Positions 32,768 to 43,539 of a stretch of DNA of 64,000 nucleotides are shown here, piece by piece. Below the pieces are notes generated by a model. The model saw only the letters and a program-made list of their open reading frames with translations. It was not told the DNA's origin and made no database searches. Each line of letters begins with the position of its first letter. Position 1 is the stretch's first letter. The position numbers and the translations under genes were made by a program. Source of the stretch: Stromatinia cepivora (Eukaryota; Ascomycota; Leotiomycetes; Helotiales; Sclerotiniaceae); NCBI GenBank assembly GCA_014898415.1, contig RCTD01000007.1, forward strand, positions 372,001 through 436,000, in the 5' to 3' direction.

Positions 32768-35551
32768 ATGTCTATGAACGCATTTCCTCGCGATTCATCC
32801 GACGAGTCTTCGGGTGATGAAAATGATTTCCTACACCCATCCACAGATCCCAGAGAAGAATTCGCAGATTATAATCCGAGGAAACGGAGGCGCACAGGCA
32901 GGAATGCGAAGGAGAGTGCGGCATTGGGTGTTTTTGGGAGTGAGAGTGAGGATGAGGGGGGACCAGGGAGGAGATGGAAGAAAAAGAGTTTGAGGGGCAA
33001 GGGGATGAGTTTTGTGGCCGGGGGTGAGAGGGCTGGAGAGGACGATGAGGACGATGAGGAGGATGATGAAGATGATGACGAGGAAGCAGTCGAAACTGGG
33101 GCTAATAATGGGGAAGAGGATGCGGATATGGACTATGAAGAAGAATCAAATGCCCCCCGAGGATTGGGATTTGGTGCTGCTGGTCAGGGCTTAGGTTTTC
33201 AAAGTCCTGCTCCGACTAAGTCGAGAAATACTGGACTGGGGTCTAATGCAAATACACCTTTGGGACGAGGCTTCGTACCATCTTCAGCGAACAATCCAAT
33301 ATTACTAAACGATGATGATGCGCAAGACTCGACGCCGAGAATTGCAAGGCCAAGCGCGTTTTCTACACCCTCTAACGGACGCGGTGGAAAGAAAGCAGGT
33401 GGTGGCGCAACGCCCGTTAATAGCATGTCATTCGCGGCAAGGATGATGGCTAAGATGGGTTATAAAGAAGGGCAAGGTTTAGGAAAAGAAGGTCAGGGTC
33501 GAAGTGGTGTTATTGAGGTCACTTTGCGACCGCAGGGTGTAGGTTTGGGATCGGTAGCTGAGAAATCGAAACAAGAAAAGGAAGAAGAGAAAAGGCAAGC
33601 GAAATTGAGAGGGGAGAAAATCGAGGATTCTGATGAAGAGAGAAGGAAACGTAGAAGGAAACCAAAGACGAGTGGTACGGATAGTGGTATGAGTGGATTT
33701 AGCACTCCTCGAAAGGCCGCGAAGCCAAAGTATCGAACCGTGGAGGAAGTACAACGAGCTGCGCCAGGTTTAGAAATTCCGGAAGCATTTGCACCAATTC
33801 TGGATATGACTGGACCTGGTCAAAAATTGTTGACTTCTACATCTGGACTTTTGACACCTACTGCCGGACCGCCAAAGACGGAGAGCGTGGAAGAGATCGA
33901 GAATAGGAAATTGGCTCGCAGAGCTCAAAATGATCTATCGGCCTTTGTGGAAGAATGGAAGAATCTTGAGGAAAGAAAAGCATATACCGAAATGGAACTC
34001 ATACAACAACAGCAGGAATTAGACGAGGAACAACGACAATATGAGCAAATGAAACTTTTTGCGGAAAGTATTCAGGGCATTGCTAAGGCTGTACAGGATG
34101 GTCAATGGGATCCAGTAATTGAAGCATTGAAAATCGTGGATGGTCTTGACATATCTGGAGCTAATGAAGAGCTGTCAAATATTGCAGTCGCAGCTGTTCA
34201 TCCTTTTCTTCGCCAAGCTTCGGAAGGTTGGCAACCTTTGGAAGATCCTAAGTTAAATGGGATGGTTCCGAATCTTTATAAAATTCGACATATTCTGGGA
34301 GCCGTGACTAACGACAAGGCTATTGTTAGTCAGGATTCTTTTATGAATGCCTCGCATAAGAATAGGGTTAAATCCACTACCCCTTATGAAAGTATGATCT
34401 ATAAGATTATCTTTCCTAAAATTGTATCATCTATCAATAAAAGTTGGGATGTCTACAATCCAGTCCCGGTGTTGGCATTTATGGATGCTTGGCAAGGATT
34501 ATTACCAAAATTTGTGAGATCACAGATTCTGGATCAAGCAATAGTTGGCAAACTTAATGATGCTGTCTCATCCTGGAATCCGAAGAAGAGAAGAAATCAT
34601 GAACTACCTCATCTTTGGTTATTCCCGTGGTTACAATATCTATCTGCCTATCATGCAGATCCAAAAAGTTCAAGTGGTCTCGTTACCGATGTCAAGCGAA
34701 AATTCAGACATCTTATCGATTCTTGGGATTTCCATAGAGGTGTCATACCAGGTCTCGAGCAATGGCGCGAAGTCCTTCATCCAAGTTCAAACAATGATAC
34801 TTGGACTCCTCTGATAATGAACCACGTCCTCCCCAGCATGGCGAAATTCCTCAAAAACGAAAAGAACTTTCTCGTCGATCCCAATGATCAAGCTCCATAC
34901 ATGTCTAGTCTCCAAGGTATATTTGCCTGGAAAGATATCCTTAAATCTCGCATTGTGGGGCAAGTTCTCATCGAAACCGTCTTTCCTATGTGGCATAATG
35001 TCCTACATCAATGGCTTACCGTCGTGGGACATAATGCAGAAATAGGCGAATGGTTTGAATGGTGGCGCGACAGTGTTTTCCCGGCCGAAATCCGAGATCT
35101 TCGGGAAATTCAACAAGAATTCAAAAAAGGACATGAGATGATTAAACGTGCATTGGCCCTCGGCGAAAAAGCAAAAACTCATCTTCCTGCTCCGGAATCT
35201 TCATCCACTTCTTCTTCTCACCCAACACAAATACCCCTTTCGGAGGAGAAACCGAAAGATAAACAGATATCGGAAGATGTATCGTTCAGAGAGAAAATCG
35301 AAGATTGGTGTATTGAAAATGATCTCCAGTTTTTGCCGGAGAAAAAGGTACTGCATAGCGCGGGACCACTTTATAGGGTTACGGCGGCGGGTAATGGGAA
35401 GGGTGGTGTGCTGGTTTATTTTAGGGGCGAGAAATTGGTCGCGTTGCAGAGTCGAGGGGGGGGGAGAGAAAAGGTGGAGGTGGGGATTGAGTGGGAGAAA
35501 GAGGAGGGGAGGGATGTACTGTTGGGGATGGCGTGGGTGGGTGTTAAATAG
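32768..35551 (+). CDS. NTR1: G-patch splicing factor TFIP11/Ntr1 (Spp382) family (927 aa)
   Basis: This family recruits and activates the DEAH helicase Prp43 (DHX15) to dismantle spliceosomes. The gene is intronless. The order fits the family: acidic N-terminal TIP_N-like region (FADYNPRKRRR) with Asp/Glu runs at about 85-120, a G-patch at about 219-262 (ARMMAKMGYKEGQGLGKEGQG...RPQGVGLG, the Prp43-binding motif), a charged stretch, a coiled-coil segment at about 375-440, and a GCFC-type helical domain from about 440 to 800 (WDPVIEALKIVDGL, LPHLWLFPWLQYL, WHNVLHQWLTVVGHNAEIGEW). The C-terminus is a short basic/Gly-rich fold with VLVYFRGEKLVALQ. Length is near that of other fungal and animal members. 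The ATG at 32768 (MSMNAF) or the internal Met3 could serve as start. Confidence 0.93.
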   Translation: MSMNAFPRDSSDESSGDENDFLHPSTDPREEFADYNPRKRRRTGRNAKESAALGVFGSESEDEGGPGRRWKKKSLRGKGMSFVAGGERAGEDDEDDEEDDEDDDEEAVETGANNGEEDADMDYEEESNAPRGLGFGAAGQGLGFQSPAPTKSRNTGLGSNANTPLGRGFVPSSANNPILLNDDDAQDSTPRIARPSAFSTPSNGRGGKKAGGGATPVNSMSFAARMMAKMGYKEGQGLGKEGQGRSGVIEVTLRPQGVGLGSVAEKSKQEKEEEKRQAKLRGEKIEDSDEERRKRRRKPKTSGTDSGMSGFSTPRKAAKPKYRTVEEVQRAAPGLEIPEAFAPILDMTGPGQKLLTSTSGLLTPTAGPPKTESVEEIENRKLARRAQNDLSAFVEEWKNLEERKAYTEMELIQQQQELDEEQRQYEQMKLFAESIQGIAKAVQDGQWDPVIEALKIVDGLDISGANEELSNIAVAAVHPFLRQASEGWQPLEDPKLNGMVPNLYKIRHILGAVTNDKAIVSQDSFMNASHKNRVKSTTPYESMIYKIIFPKIVSSINKSWDVYNPVPVLAFMDAWQGLLPKFVRSQILDQAIVGKLNDAVSSWNPKKRRNHELPHLWLFPWLQYLSAYHADPKSSSGLVTDVKRKFRHLIDSWDFHRGVIPGLEQWREVLHPSSNNDTWTPLIMNHVLPSMAKFLKNEKNFLVDPNDQAPYMSSLQGIFAWKDILKSRIVGQVLIETVFPMWHNVLHQWLTVVGHNAEIGEWFEWWRDSVFPAEIRDLREIQQEFKKGHEMIKRALALGEKAKTHLPAPESSSTSSSHPTQIPLSEEKPKDKQISEDVSFREKIEDWCIENDLQFLPEKKVLHSAGPLYRVTAAGNGKGGVLVYFRGEKLVALQSRGGGREKVEVGIEWEKEEGRDVLLGMAWVGVK

Positions 35552-37099
35552 GTTGGTGGGTTGGTTTCGCCTAGTTAAGCGGGCTTGGGTGCTAGGGAAT
35601 GGGTTGGGATGATGATAGTGGGTAGGTGGCAGATATCTTGAGTCTGGCGCTGATAGAAGTGTTGGTCTGGCGTGATGTAATACTAATTCAAATACTTTTA
35701 TACACATATGTACATATATTTTACATTTCTGTCTGGACTTGAATCGGGTGCATGGTGATGATAAGATTATAGGATTTATTTATCGATAATCATAATCATG
35801 CATAATCATCTTTATTTCATGCTTGGGGGAGGGGGGCGGGGGGGCAGGGGGCAGGGGGCAATAAGGAAGTGAATTAAGTGGTGACGGGGTAAATAATTAT
35901 TTTAGTCGGTTAGTTCATGTGATTGACGGGTGAGTGGGTGTCTTTTAATGTGTTTCTGGTGGGTGTTTAGTGGTTAGTGGTTGGTGTTTTGAGTGTTGTA
36001 AGATTTAATTTTGTAGTTGTGTAGTTCTGCATCTATTGGGAGGGGTAATTATATGAGAGAGAGGAGGAGGAAGGGAATATGGGATGGATGGGATGGATGG
36101 GATGGATGGGATGGATGGGATGGATGGGATGGATGGGATGTATAGGCATCTTCGTCTCCTTCCGTTCTTGATCGTGTTGTTTCTTTGTGATGGATAGGGA
36201 TAGGGACTTTGCAAGATACTTGGTAATTGGTCTTGTTTGTTTCTTGATTTATTTATTCATTTACTTGTTTACATGAAATGAGAGTAATGGTAAAAATTGA
36301 GCTGGAGATACTTGATACTCAGTGTTGAAATTGTTTGTTTCCTTGTTTGTATCATTACCTGGTTACCTACCCAGACCTGGAGTAGCAATCAACATTCACA
36401 TTCACTTATAACAAGAGTCCAGCAGCCAATCACGCATGAAAAGTGAATGCAATAACTGGCCAAGATTACGTACTACTTGGAAGATATATAATCAGTTGCT
36501 TCCAACTTATAATTATATAACTCTGCTTCTGTGCAGCAGCACAAAGAGCAAACTGATCAAGTCTCAGAACTTCCTATGCTATGGTATGGTATTAAAGTCT
36601 TTGAGTAAATATTCTTCTTTCTTGATTTATATTACTTGCTTGATCTATAAGAAACTAATAAATTTTATAGGGAAAGTTGAAGACGAGCAAAACAACAGTG
36701 ACAAAAAATATAACATATATTCCATATCTACGGAATTTCCAGCCACGATTTGATTCTGAAAGATTCCGGCTGGCAATACATCTGAGTGGTATACATAAAT
36801 CAAGCAATTTTCAAAGCTTCTTTACGCTTTACACTTACGGACAAAATCAAGAAAGACGGGAAGCAGAGCTCTCGAACTTGGAACGTACAAAGAATACAAA
36901 GCAGTATCTGAAATCGAAGTATCAAATAGGTTCAGGTAAGATCTGACAATGTCTTTCCTCTACTTCTCTTGAAAAAAATATCAAATTAACTAACAATCAA
37001 CTCTAGTCACAATTAAACAACCTCATTCATACCCTTCCACATATCTACCACTTTTCCCGTATCCACCACCACTACCCAAAATCAACAAAACAAAACAAA
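35552..37099. other. Intergenic with repeats and weak frames
   Basis: G-rich tracts near 35822-35860 and a 9-bp minisatellite at 36081-36140. Frames at 36436-36753 and 36677-36946 (plus) have no recognisable domain and AT-rich codon content like the surrounding DNA; I leave them uncalled. The last 100 bases before 37100 are C/A-rich, typical of a fungal leader, supporting the ATG at 37100. Confidence 0.45.
36081..36140. repeat. 9-bp minisatellite, about 6-7 copies
   Basis: Tandem GGGATGGAT copies in intergenic DNA between NTR1 and the GER-repeat gene. Confidence 0.93.
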
Positions 37100-37765
37100 A
37101 TGTGTCGCAGCATAACCTACCGCTACCGAATCTGCACGCATAGCTGGCGTCCCTATATAATTCTCTGCACACAACCTACAGCCAACACACTGGGAAAATG
37201 TCCAGCATATAAAATTAAATATGAAAGGAGAGTTATTAAAAGTGGGAATGGGTATTGTACTGTTTGTTGGGAGGGGGTAGAGGAGAAAGAGAAGAGGGTA
37301 AGGGAGAGGGAAAGGATTCTGGAGGGGAAGATGGAAGTGGTTAGGGAGGAGGTGAGGGAGAAGAGGGGATTGATGAAGGGGTTTAGGGATGGGGTGAGGG
37401 AGGCGATGAGAGAGCGGGGAGGGGAAATGAAGGAGAAGATGGATGAGGAGATAACGACGGGCTTGGAGGGAAAGATGGAGAGATTGAGGGGAGAGAGGGG
37501 AGAGAGGGGAGAGAGGGGAGAGAGGGGAGAGAGGGGAGAGAGGGGAGAGAGGGGAGAGAGGGGAGAGAGGGGAGAGAGGGGAGAGAGGGGATTGGAGAGA
37601 AGTGTATTAAGGAGTGAAGATAGTGTCTTAGAGAGGGAAAGGGCTTTAGAGAAGAGGAAGATGGAAGTGGGAGAGAAAGGAGGAAGAGAGGAGGAGATGG
37701 AGAGCGAGAAAGTTTTGGAAGGGTACAAAGGGGCTACTGAGTGGATTTTGGAAGGTAATGGTTAG
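37100..37765 (+). CDS. Cys-rich, GER-repeat hypothetical protein (221 aa)
   Basis: Unknown function. The N-terminal 60 residues have Cys/His spacing suggestive of a small zinc-binding module: C2, C12, H14, C23, C34, C53 and C56 (CTVC). Many ascomycete hypothetical proteins begin with a similar MC...Y.C.H pattern, but I cannot name the family. The remainder is very charged (Glu/Arg/Lys) and should be helical or coiled coil, interrupted at about 130-163 by a run of about eleven Gly-Glu-Arg tripeptides encoded by a 9-bp tandem repeat (37487-37589). Purine-strand bias is extreme in this half, so the reading frame there could partly be a by-product of repeat expansion. The ATG at 37100 follows an AAAACAAAACAAA leader. 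No signal peptide or membrane segment. Confidence 0.6.
   Translation: MCRSITYRYRICTHSWRPYIILCTQPTANTLGKCPAYKIKYERRVIKSGNGYCTVCWEGVEEKEKRVRERERILEGKMEVVREEVREKRGLMKGFRDGVREAMRERGGEMKEKMDEEITTGLEGKMERLRGERGERGERGERGERGERGERGERGERGERGERGLERSVLRSEDSVLERERALEKRKMEVGEKGGREEEMESEKVLEGYKGATEWILEGNG
37487..37589. repeat. 9-bp coding minisatellite (GER repeats)
   Basis: Near-perfect tandem GGGGAGAGA copies, about 11, inside the Cys-rich protein gene. The unit is a multiple of three, so copy-number changes keep the frame. Confidence 0.93.
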
Positions 37766-40155
37766 CGTGAGGAAGAAGGAAAATGAGAGAAAACAAGAGA
37801 AAGATGGCACAGATAAAAGGAAGTAAGACATGGCTGGGCCCGAAAGAAAGGAGATTCGGAAACACATATTTTCTAAATCATAGAGAATGAGGTCGTTGGA
37901 GGTTTTTCTAGGAAAAGAAGCAGTTGGATAGAAGGTGATATTTAGATTGCGTAATTAGGTGCTACTGGATACTAAAGCAGCTTCTATTCGTGGAGATAGC
38001 GTATGTAGTGATGTATCTAGAAAATTGATCAATCTGGGATATAGGATGATAAATATTTCTTTAATAAGAAGTTTTCCATGAGTATGAGGTGGAGGTGTTG
38101 AGTCTGTGTATTTAATAGCAATGTCTTCATATATAAATGCAGATCTCAAAGAAAATCTTGAAGTCAATGCAGCTCTTATATTCTTCTAATAATCATTATG
38201 ACGGCAACTAATTAGTAATTATACATCGACATCATCGTGAAACGCCTCAATCTAAAGGCTAAATACATCTCACCCCTTCAGAATATATCTGGATCATCAA
38301 TACGAATATTACATCAGATTCTAATCCAAACACATAATGATAAACCTGTCTAATCACTTTTTCATCATCCTTTGACTTTTTCCATTTATCGAACTAGATA
38401 TATCTGAACATAATAGTCTATAGCTACCAACGTGATAATATAACTCCCAATTAACAATACTATTCCCAAACGATTTATCAAATAAGTCCGGGCTACTAAA
38501 AGAAATAAGTGCTTCGTTCGTATGACTCCATCTCTAGATAAAAATTATTTCTTTCAAAGAATTGGTTTATCTTTGTTATGAAATACAAATACATCCGGAA
38601 TCCCCATCTACTAATCAATCATAGATGATCATAGTATACCAGCAAATATTAGTACAAAACAATACTCATGATAAATTATATACTTATAGATAAACTCTAT
38701 ATTTGTAAGATTCTTTTACTACTACTCGAACTATTTAGTTTATTTTCGCTAATTATAGATTATAGTGTAACATGTGTATTCAATTATTTCAAATGCCACT
38801 CATTATAATATCCTGTATTATATTATTTATTCTCATCAGTAATATTAATTGAGCATTGTCTTTATCTCAAACACACATGTATAGTCTAGTCATCAATTAC
38901 GTCATCTTATCTACAATTCAACAATAATAATTCTTCTCTCATCTATTCGATTTATATATTATACTATACCATCCACTCGACTCGTATATTAATTCCACTC
39001 ATCACTTCTAAAATCATCATCTATATCTCTCCTCTTAATTTTCCACTTCCTTCAAAATATTAATTAATATCTGCAGTACATACAAATCTGATCTAATATA
39101 ATATCTATCTACTTTATAATTCTCGCTTAACATTTCATCCACTCTCCCCGCCAACCCTAAATCCTTATCCTTTAAAAATTTTCAAATTCCCCACCAATTC
39201 CATCCCCTCAATCTATCTACTTACCAAAACCCAAAAATCTATTAGAAGATATAGTTCATATAGACTGTATAAAAAAGAAGTAGTCTTGATTAGTACTAGT
39301 AGAGTTCTGATTTTATATCAAAGCTTTTCTTTTTAGTTAATCTACAATAGCCTGGAGATATTCAATTTCTATACTAAAGCTATTTATTATTCTCAATAAG
39401 AGACTATTTCTTTAATTCTAATCAATGGCCACCCCCTGACTCTTTCTACGCGTACACCATTCAACCACCCAATAATCTCACGCTCTCAAGCCTTCCCACA
39501 ATCCAAAGCCCCCCATTTCATAATCCATCTCCATCTCCATCCCCCTTTTCAAAAAAATATACCTATACTTACTTACTTATACATACTAATCATCCAACAT
39601 TACAAACATCCCCCCCCTAAAAAAAATACCCATTTTACTTACTTACCTACTCATTCACCTCTCAAACAGTCTAAAATCTTACTTATCTACCTACCTACCA
39701 ATCAATTATCAAAGTCACATTACTATTCATTCACTCTACTTTCCTTCCCTTCACTTCACTTCACTTCACTTTTAACCCTCAATTTCCAAAGCAAAGCAAA
39801 ATCAATATAATACCCAGGTACCCTACCCAGAACCTAACATACGCTAATCTACATCATTCAGCACCCAACAAATACATCAATCAATCAATCAATCAACTCA
39901 ACACCTATATTATCAAAGTTTCTGCGGCAATATTTACTTAAATATATATTGCAAATGGTATCTCTATATTCCGCACTAATAGCTACCTATGATAGAATAG
40001 CAATGATCCAGACGCCTAAATAATGCTTTGCTTTCCCTTCCTTTCCCTAATACACTCCGATGCAAAAATCTGCAAGTAGCCAACGCCCAACCATTATGTG
40101 GAGCCCTTCTTGATTTATTTATTTATACCATACCATACCATACCATACCATTTCA
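37766..40155. other. Long AT-rich intergenic, convergent genes
   Basis: About 2.4 kb between convergent genes. It is AT-rich, then T/C- and A/C-skewed from about 38900 on. I see no gene, no terminal inverted repeats and no coding remnant. It ends with an (ATACC)n pentamer run at 40126-40152, directly next to the stop codon of the minus-strand kelch-BTB gene. Confidence 0.5.
40126..40152. repeat. Pentamer microsatellite (ATACC)n
   Basis: About five copies of ATACC immediately downstream of the kelch-BTB stop codon. The same pentamer in the other orientation (GGTAT) recurs at about 28753 and 36580. Confidence 0.85.
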
Positions 40156-42597
40156 TTAATTCATTTCCATTTCTTCATTGTCGTCAACTTCCGAGCCTAC
40201 TCCTTGTGTATGATTGCTACTAACACTAGTCTTTCGTACCATACCACCCACACCAAAACGAGAACCACCTAGTCCTCCAACATATTCTAATTCTTCACCT
40301 GAATGTTTGTGTTAGAATATTACTATCGAGAAAGAAATAATGAAAAAAAAAGCTCACCTCCTACAACTCGACCTTCCATGTCGATTTCCTGCGATAATTC
40401 GACTAATGCTTGACGTGGTAGCCTCAAAAATCCAGGTGTGCGAACAACTCTACCCCAATGCGTAAGACAAAAGCTAGCAGCACGTCTGCGTAACCACTCT
40501 TCATTAGCAACACCAGCAGAATGCCAAATAACACAAGCATGATCGACATCTAATTCCTTCGACAAACGATTAACACATAACAATCTAAGGTGTGGAATGT
40601 TATAGATGTTTGACATGACCAAAAGTCCTGCAACATCATCTAATTCGGCGCAGTCATCTGGATGAATACTATCAGTGTAGAGATAGTAGAGGAATGCCTT
40701 GACAACGGTATATGGTTCTGGGATATGCATCCTCTTTGTATGAAATTCGGCCATTTGTGCATTGTATAAGCGTGCAAAGTGGGGCCATCTGGCCTGGAGA
40801 ATGAGTTTGTGAACGTGGATTGGAGGAGACGTTGGAGCATCAGGAGCCAACCAGTTTTGTTGAAGTTGATTAATAGAACCTTTGGAGCTTGAATCATCGT
40901 CATCCCATTCATCATCTTTTGATGCGGTTATTATAAAATCAGCTCCACTACCACTTTCTGGTGGTTGATTAAAAACCTTAGCCAGGTCCATTCCAAGACC
41001 TTTTGATATTTCAACTTTCATTCTACCAGAAGATGATAATCGTGATGCTTCTTCTCGAGGTTCGGGATTTAAGCCATTGCCGAGTAAACCATAGCGTCGA
41101 AGATCAATTTCCATTATATCACTAAGAGGGATGGTTAGCGAGTTGATATCTACAAATGAATAACACATACCTAAGGTATTCTTCGAAGCCACCAGGACCT
41201 AAATCTGTTGCTGTTGGATCTGTTGGGCAGCCGAGAAGCCAAGCCTTTGTACCCTCGTCATTCATGGTGCAGTAATGCCATCTATAACCGGATCTAAAAA
41301 TATCTCGACCCTCTGCTAACTTTTGCCAGCGCAAAGTGTCTAATTCCAGAGATGACAAAGAGCATTCTTGTGGTGTAATAGTTGCTGCAGGGGTGACGAA
41401 ATCGAGAAGAGTTCCATTTGTGTAAACATGGAAATGCATGCCTGAGCCTTGGGCTGGTATATTGGGACCGGAGACGAATTTTAACGAGGAAATTGTACCA
41501 GGAGCAAGAGGAGGAGAAGTAGTTAATTGAAACGAAGGTGGATTGACTTGTGCGCTGCTTGAATTTGCGGCATAGCCTGAGCTGCCTACAGCTGACTGAG
41601 ACATGGAGAAGGAAGGTCGAGGGGAACGACTGAGAGCTGCATGCCTATCCATAGAGCCATATGAGGGTGCTGATTCAAAAGCCGGGCTACCCTTAAAATC
41701 CAACCACCATATATCACCGATTTTGTCCATATCTTCACTGAGTCCCCCAAAAACCCAGACTCTGTCTCCCCACAAATATGCCGAGTGATCAAATCGTCCA
41801 ACGAAACGCCATGCGCGAGACCAAGTGAAAGTTTTCAAGTCGAGGTAGCATATATCGTCCAAGACGTAGTTATTGTGACCGGTAATACCACCAATGATGA
41901 ACAGTTTATCTTCGTGCAAAACGGCAGCATGTCTCGCTCTTCCTTTTGGTATAGGTCCTGACACAGTTGGTTGTGTCCAATGTGCGGTCTTGAGGTCGAA
42001 GATGATGAGATCGGAGAGGTAGGTACGATGTTCATTTTCACCACCAAATATGAGTAATTTATCGCCTTGGTAAAGTGTAGCAGTGTGGCCTGCCAAATGT
42101 ATTAGAACTGCAAACCACAAAGAAATTCAGCGGGTATAAGACCTACCCATTCGTACACCTGGAATATCACCATAATTGTCAACCAAATTCCATTGGTGAC
42201 TAACTAGATCAAGTCTCAAGACATGATTGTAGACCTCGTCGGTGTATTGATCGAAACCACCAAACGCATATATCTGATTGTTTCCGCAATATGTAACAGA
42301 GGCATTAACAAGGCAGGCCGGACGCTATATAAATCCATACCTAGGTTAGAAAATAGTCTGCAGAGTATCGGAATTTTTAAAAATTACCTGACCAAGAGTT
42401 CTTGTAACCTTGGGCCTATACCCATCCATACCCAGTCTATTCTTCACAGGTGAATTCGGCATTAGAAAAGTATTGCTTGAAGGAGCAGGACCTGGAGTAG
42501 TAGGAGGACCTCCGGAAAGTTGATTGGTTTGGGTAGGAGTAGAGACAGAACCAAAGATGGAGTAGGATGTACCGCCGGGTGTAGAAGGCTGAGCCAT
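40156..42597 (-). CDS. Kelch-repeat/BTB domain protein (737 aa), Ral2/LZTR1-like
   Basis: Exons 42597-42388, 42324-42147, 42089-41171, 41121-40358 and 40298-40156 join in phase. A Ser/Thr/Pro-rich start is followed by kelch repeats (about 75-260) with the usual double-Gly and Tyr/Trp pattern (QIYAFGGFDQYTDEVYN, KLLIFGGENEHRTYLSDL, KLFIIGGITGHNNYVLDD, RVWVFGGLSEDMDKIGD), an insertion, then a BTB/POZ domain (about 515-640; IHVHKLILQARWPHFARL, VVKAFLYYLYTDSI) and a BACK-like tail. This architecture resembles fission-yeast Ral2, needed for Ras1 signalling, and animal LZTR1, a Cul3 adaptor for Ras; a role in Ras regulation or Cul3 ubiquitination is therefore possible but inferred. The last exon is short and acidic (GSEVDDNEEMEMN). 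It shares a 0.9-kb divergent promoter with cdc20. Confidence 0.88.
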
Positions 42598-43539
42598 AAT
42601 AAGAGGTGGTATCTTATGTGGTCATGCTAGATTGGTCAATAAAAAGAAGTTAATGCTGTGCAATTGTGCACAAAACCCCCTCAAACGAATAGTAAATGTC
42701 GTAACGAACGGAATAGACTAAAAGAGGTAAAAGAGGTAAAAGAGGTAGTATGAGAATTTCGGTTGTTTGGGTGAGACAAAGAAGATTGTACAATTCAAAT
42801 GATGAATCAATATATTCTTGATGATATTAGACCTTGCATGGTTCTTTCAGGATTCAAAGTACAATGTACAGTGTACATACATTGAAAATCATGCACGGGT
42901 GACGATAGAATGGAACATTTGAAGTATTTTGGAAAGAAGTTCATGGGGCTGTATGTGGGTCGGCGGGTCGGAATTAATTAATACCCATTATGGGATTTGT
43001 GGCTTACCTACGGTTTGATTCAGTTTGATGATGGTGCCTGAGGCTTTTCACCACTTTTCATTGTTTCATGATGGTTGCCCCTCACAACCAAACTAATCTA
43101 GTGGAGTAAACAAACGAGTAGAAAAGCTCAAGAGTATTCCCTTTTCAATGAATTTTCTTTTCCTTCTTCATGCAACATTGCAATCTCTCTACACTTCCGT
43201 ACCTTTACCTTTCATCTTACATACGCTCTCACTCATAATCACATAACATACACAACATAAACAACATACCTTCAAAATTATAAGAATACTTCAAGTCTAT
43301 TAGATCTTTCTGCTAGTACTTTGTTACACGCCATTGATCGTTATCCGACTCAAGCCATTCTTATATAGAAGAACTTTTCGATATATCGAGCACAAACACG
43401 AATTATACTAACCCAAAACAATTACCAGGAACCATTAGGTTGAGTCTCTTGGAGCTCGTTCGATATACCGAATCTACTCCCATCATCGATCGATACATTG
43501 ATTTGTCTTTCGACCGAGATCATACCTTGATATTGCAAA
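42598..43539. promoter_or_regulatory. Divergent promoter, kelch-BTB / cdc20
   Basis: A 942-bp region between two start codons on opposite strands. It includes a threefold AAAAGAGGT repeat (about 42719-42747) near the kelch-BTB side and a C/T-rich leader with many short tracts (43140-43300) on the cdc20 side. Specific factor sites cannot be assigned. Confidence 0.5.

Noticed and set aside
35201..35707. 168-codon minus frame at the end of NTR1
   Set aside because: Antisense to the purine-rich NTR1 C-terminus; His/Pro-rich composition is the complement of that skew.
36436..36946. Two overlapping plus frames upstream of the Cys-rich gene
   Set aside because: AT-rich codon content, no domain and no splice-supported link to the gene at 37100.
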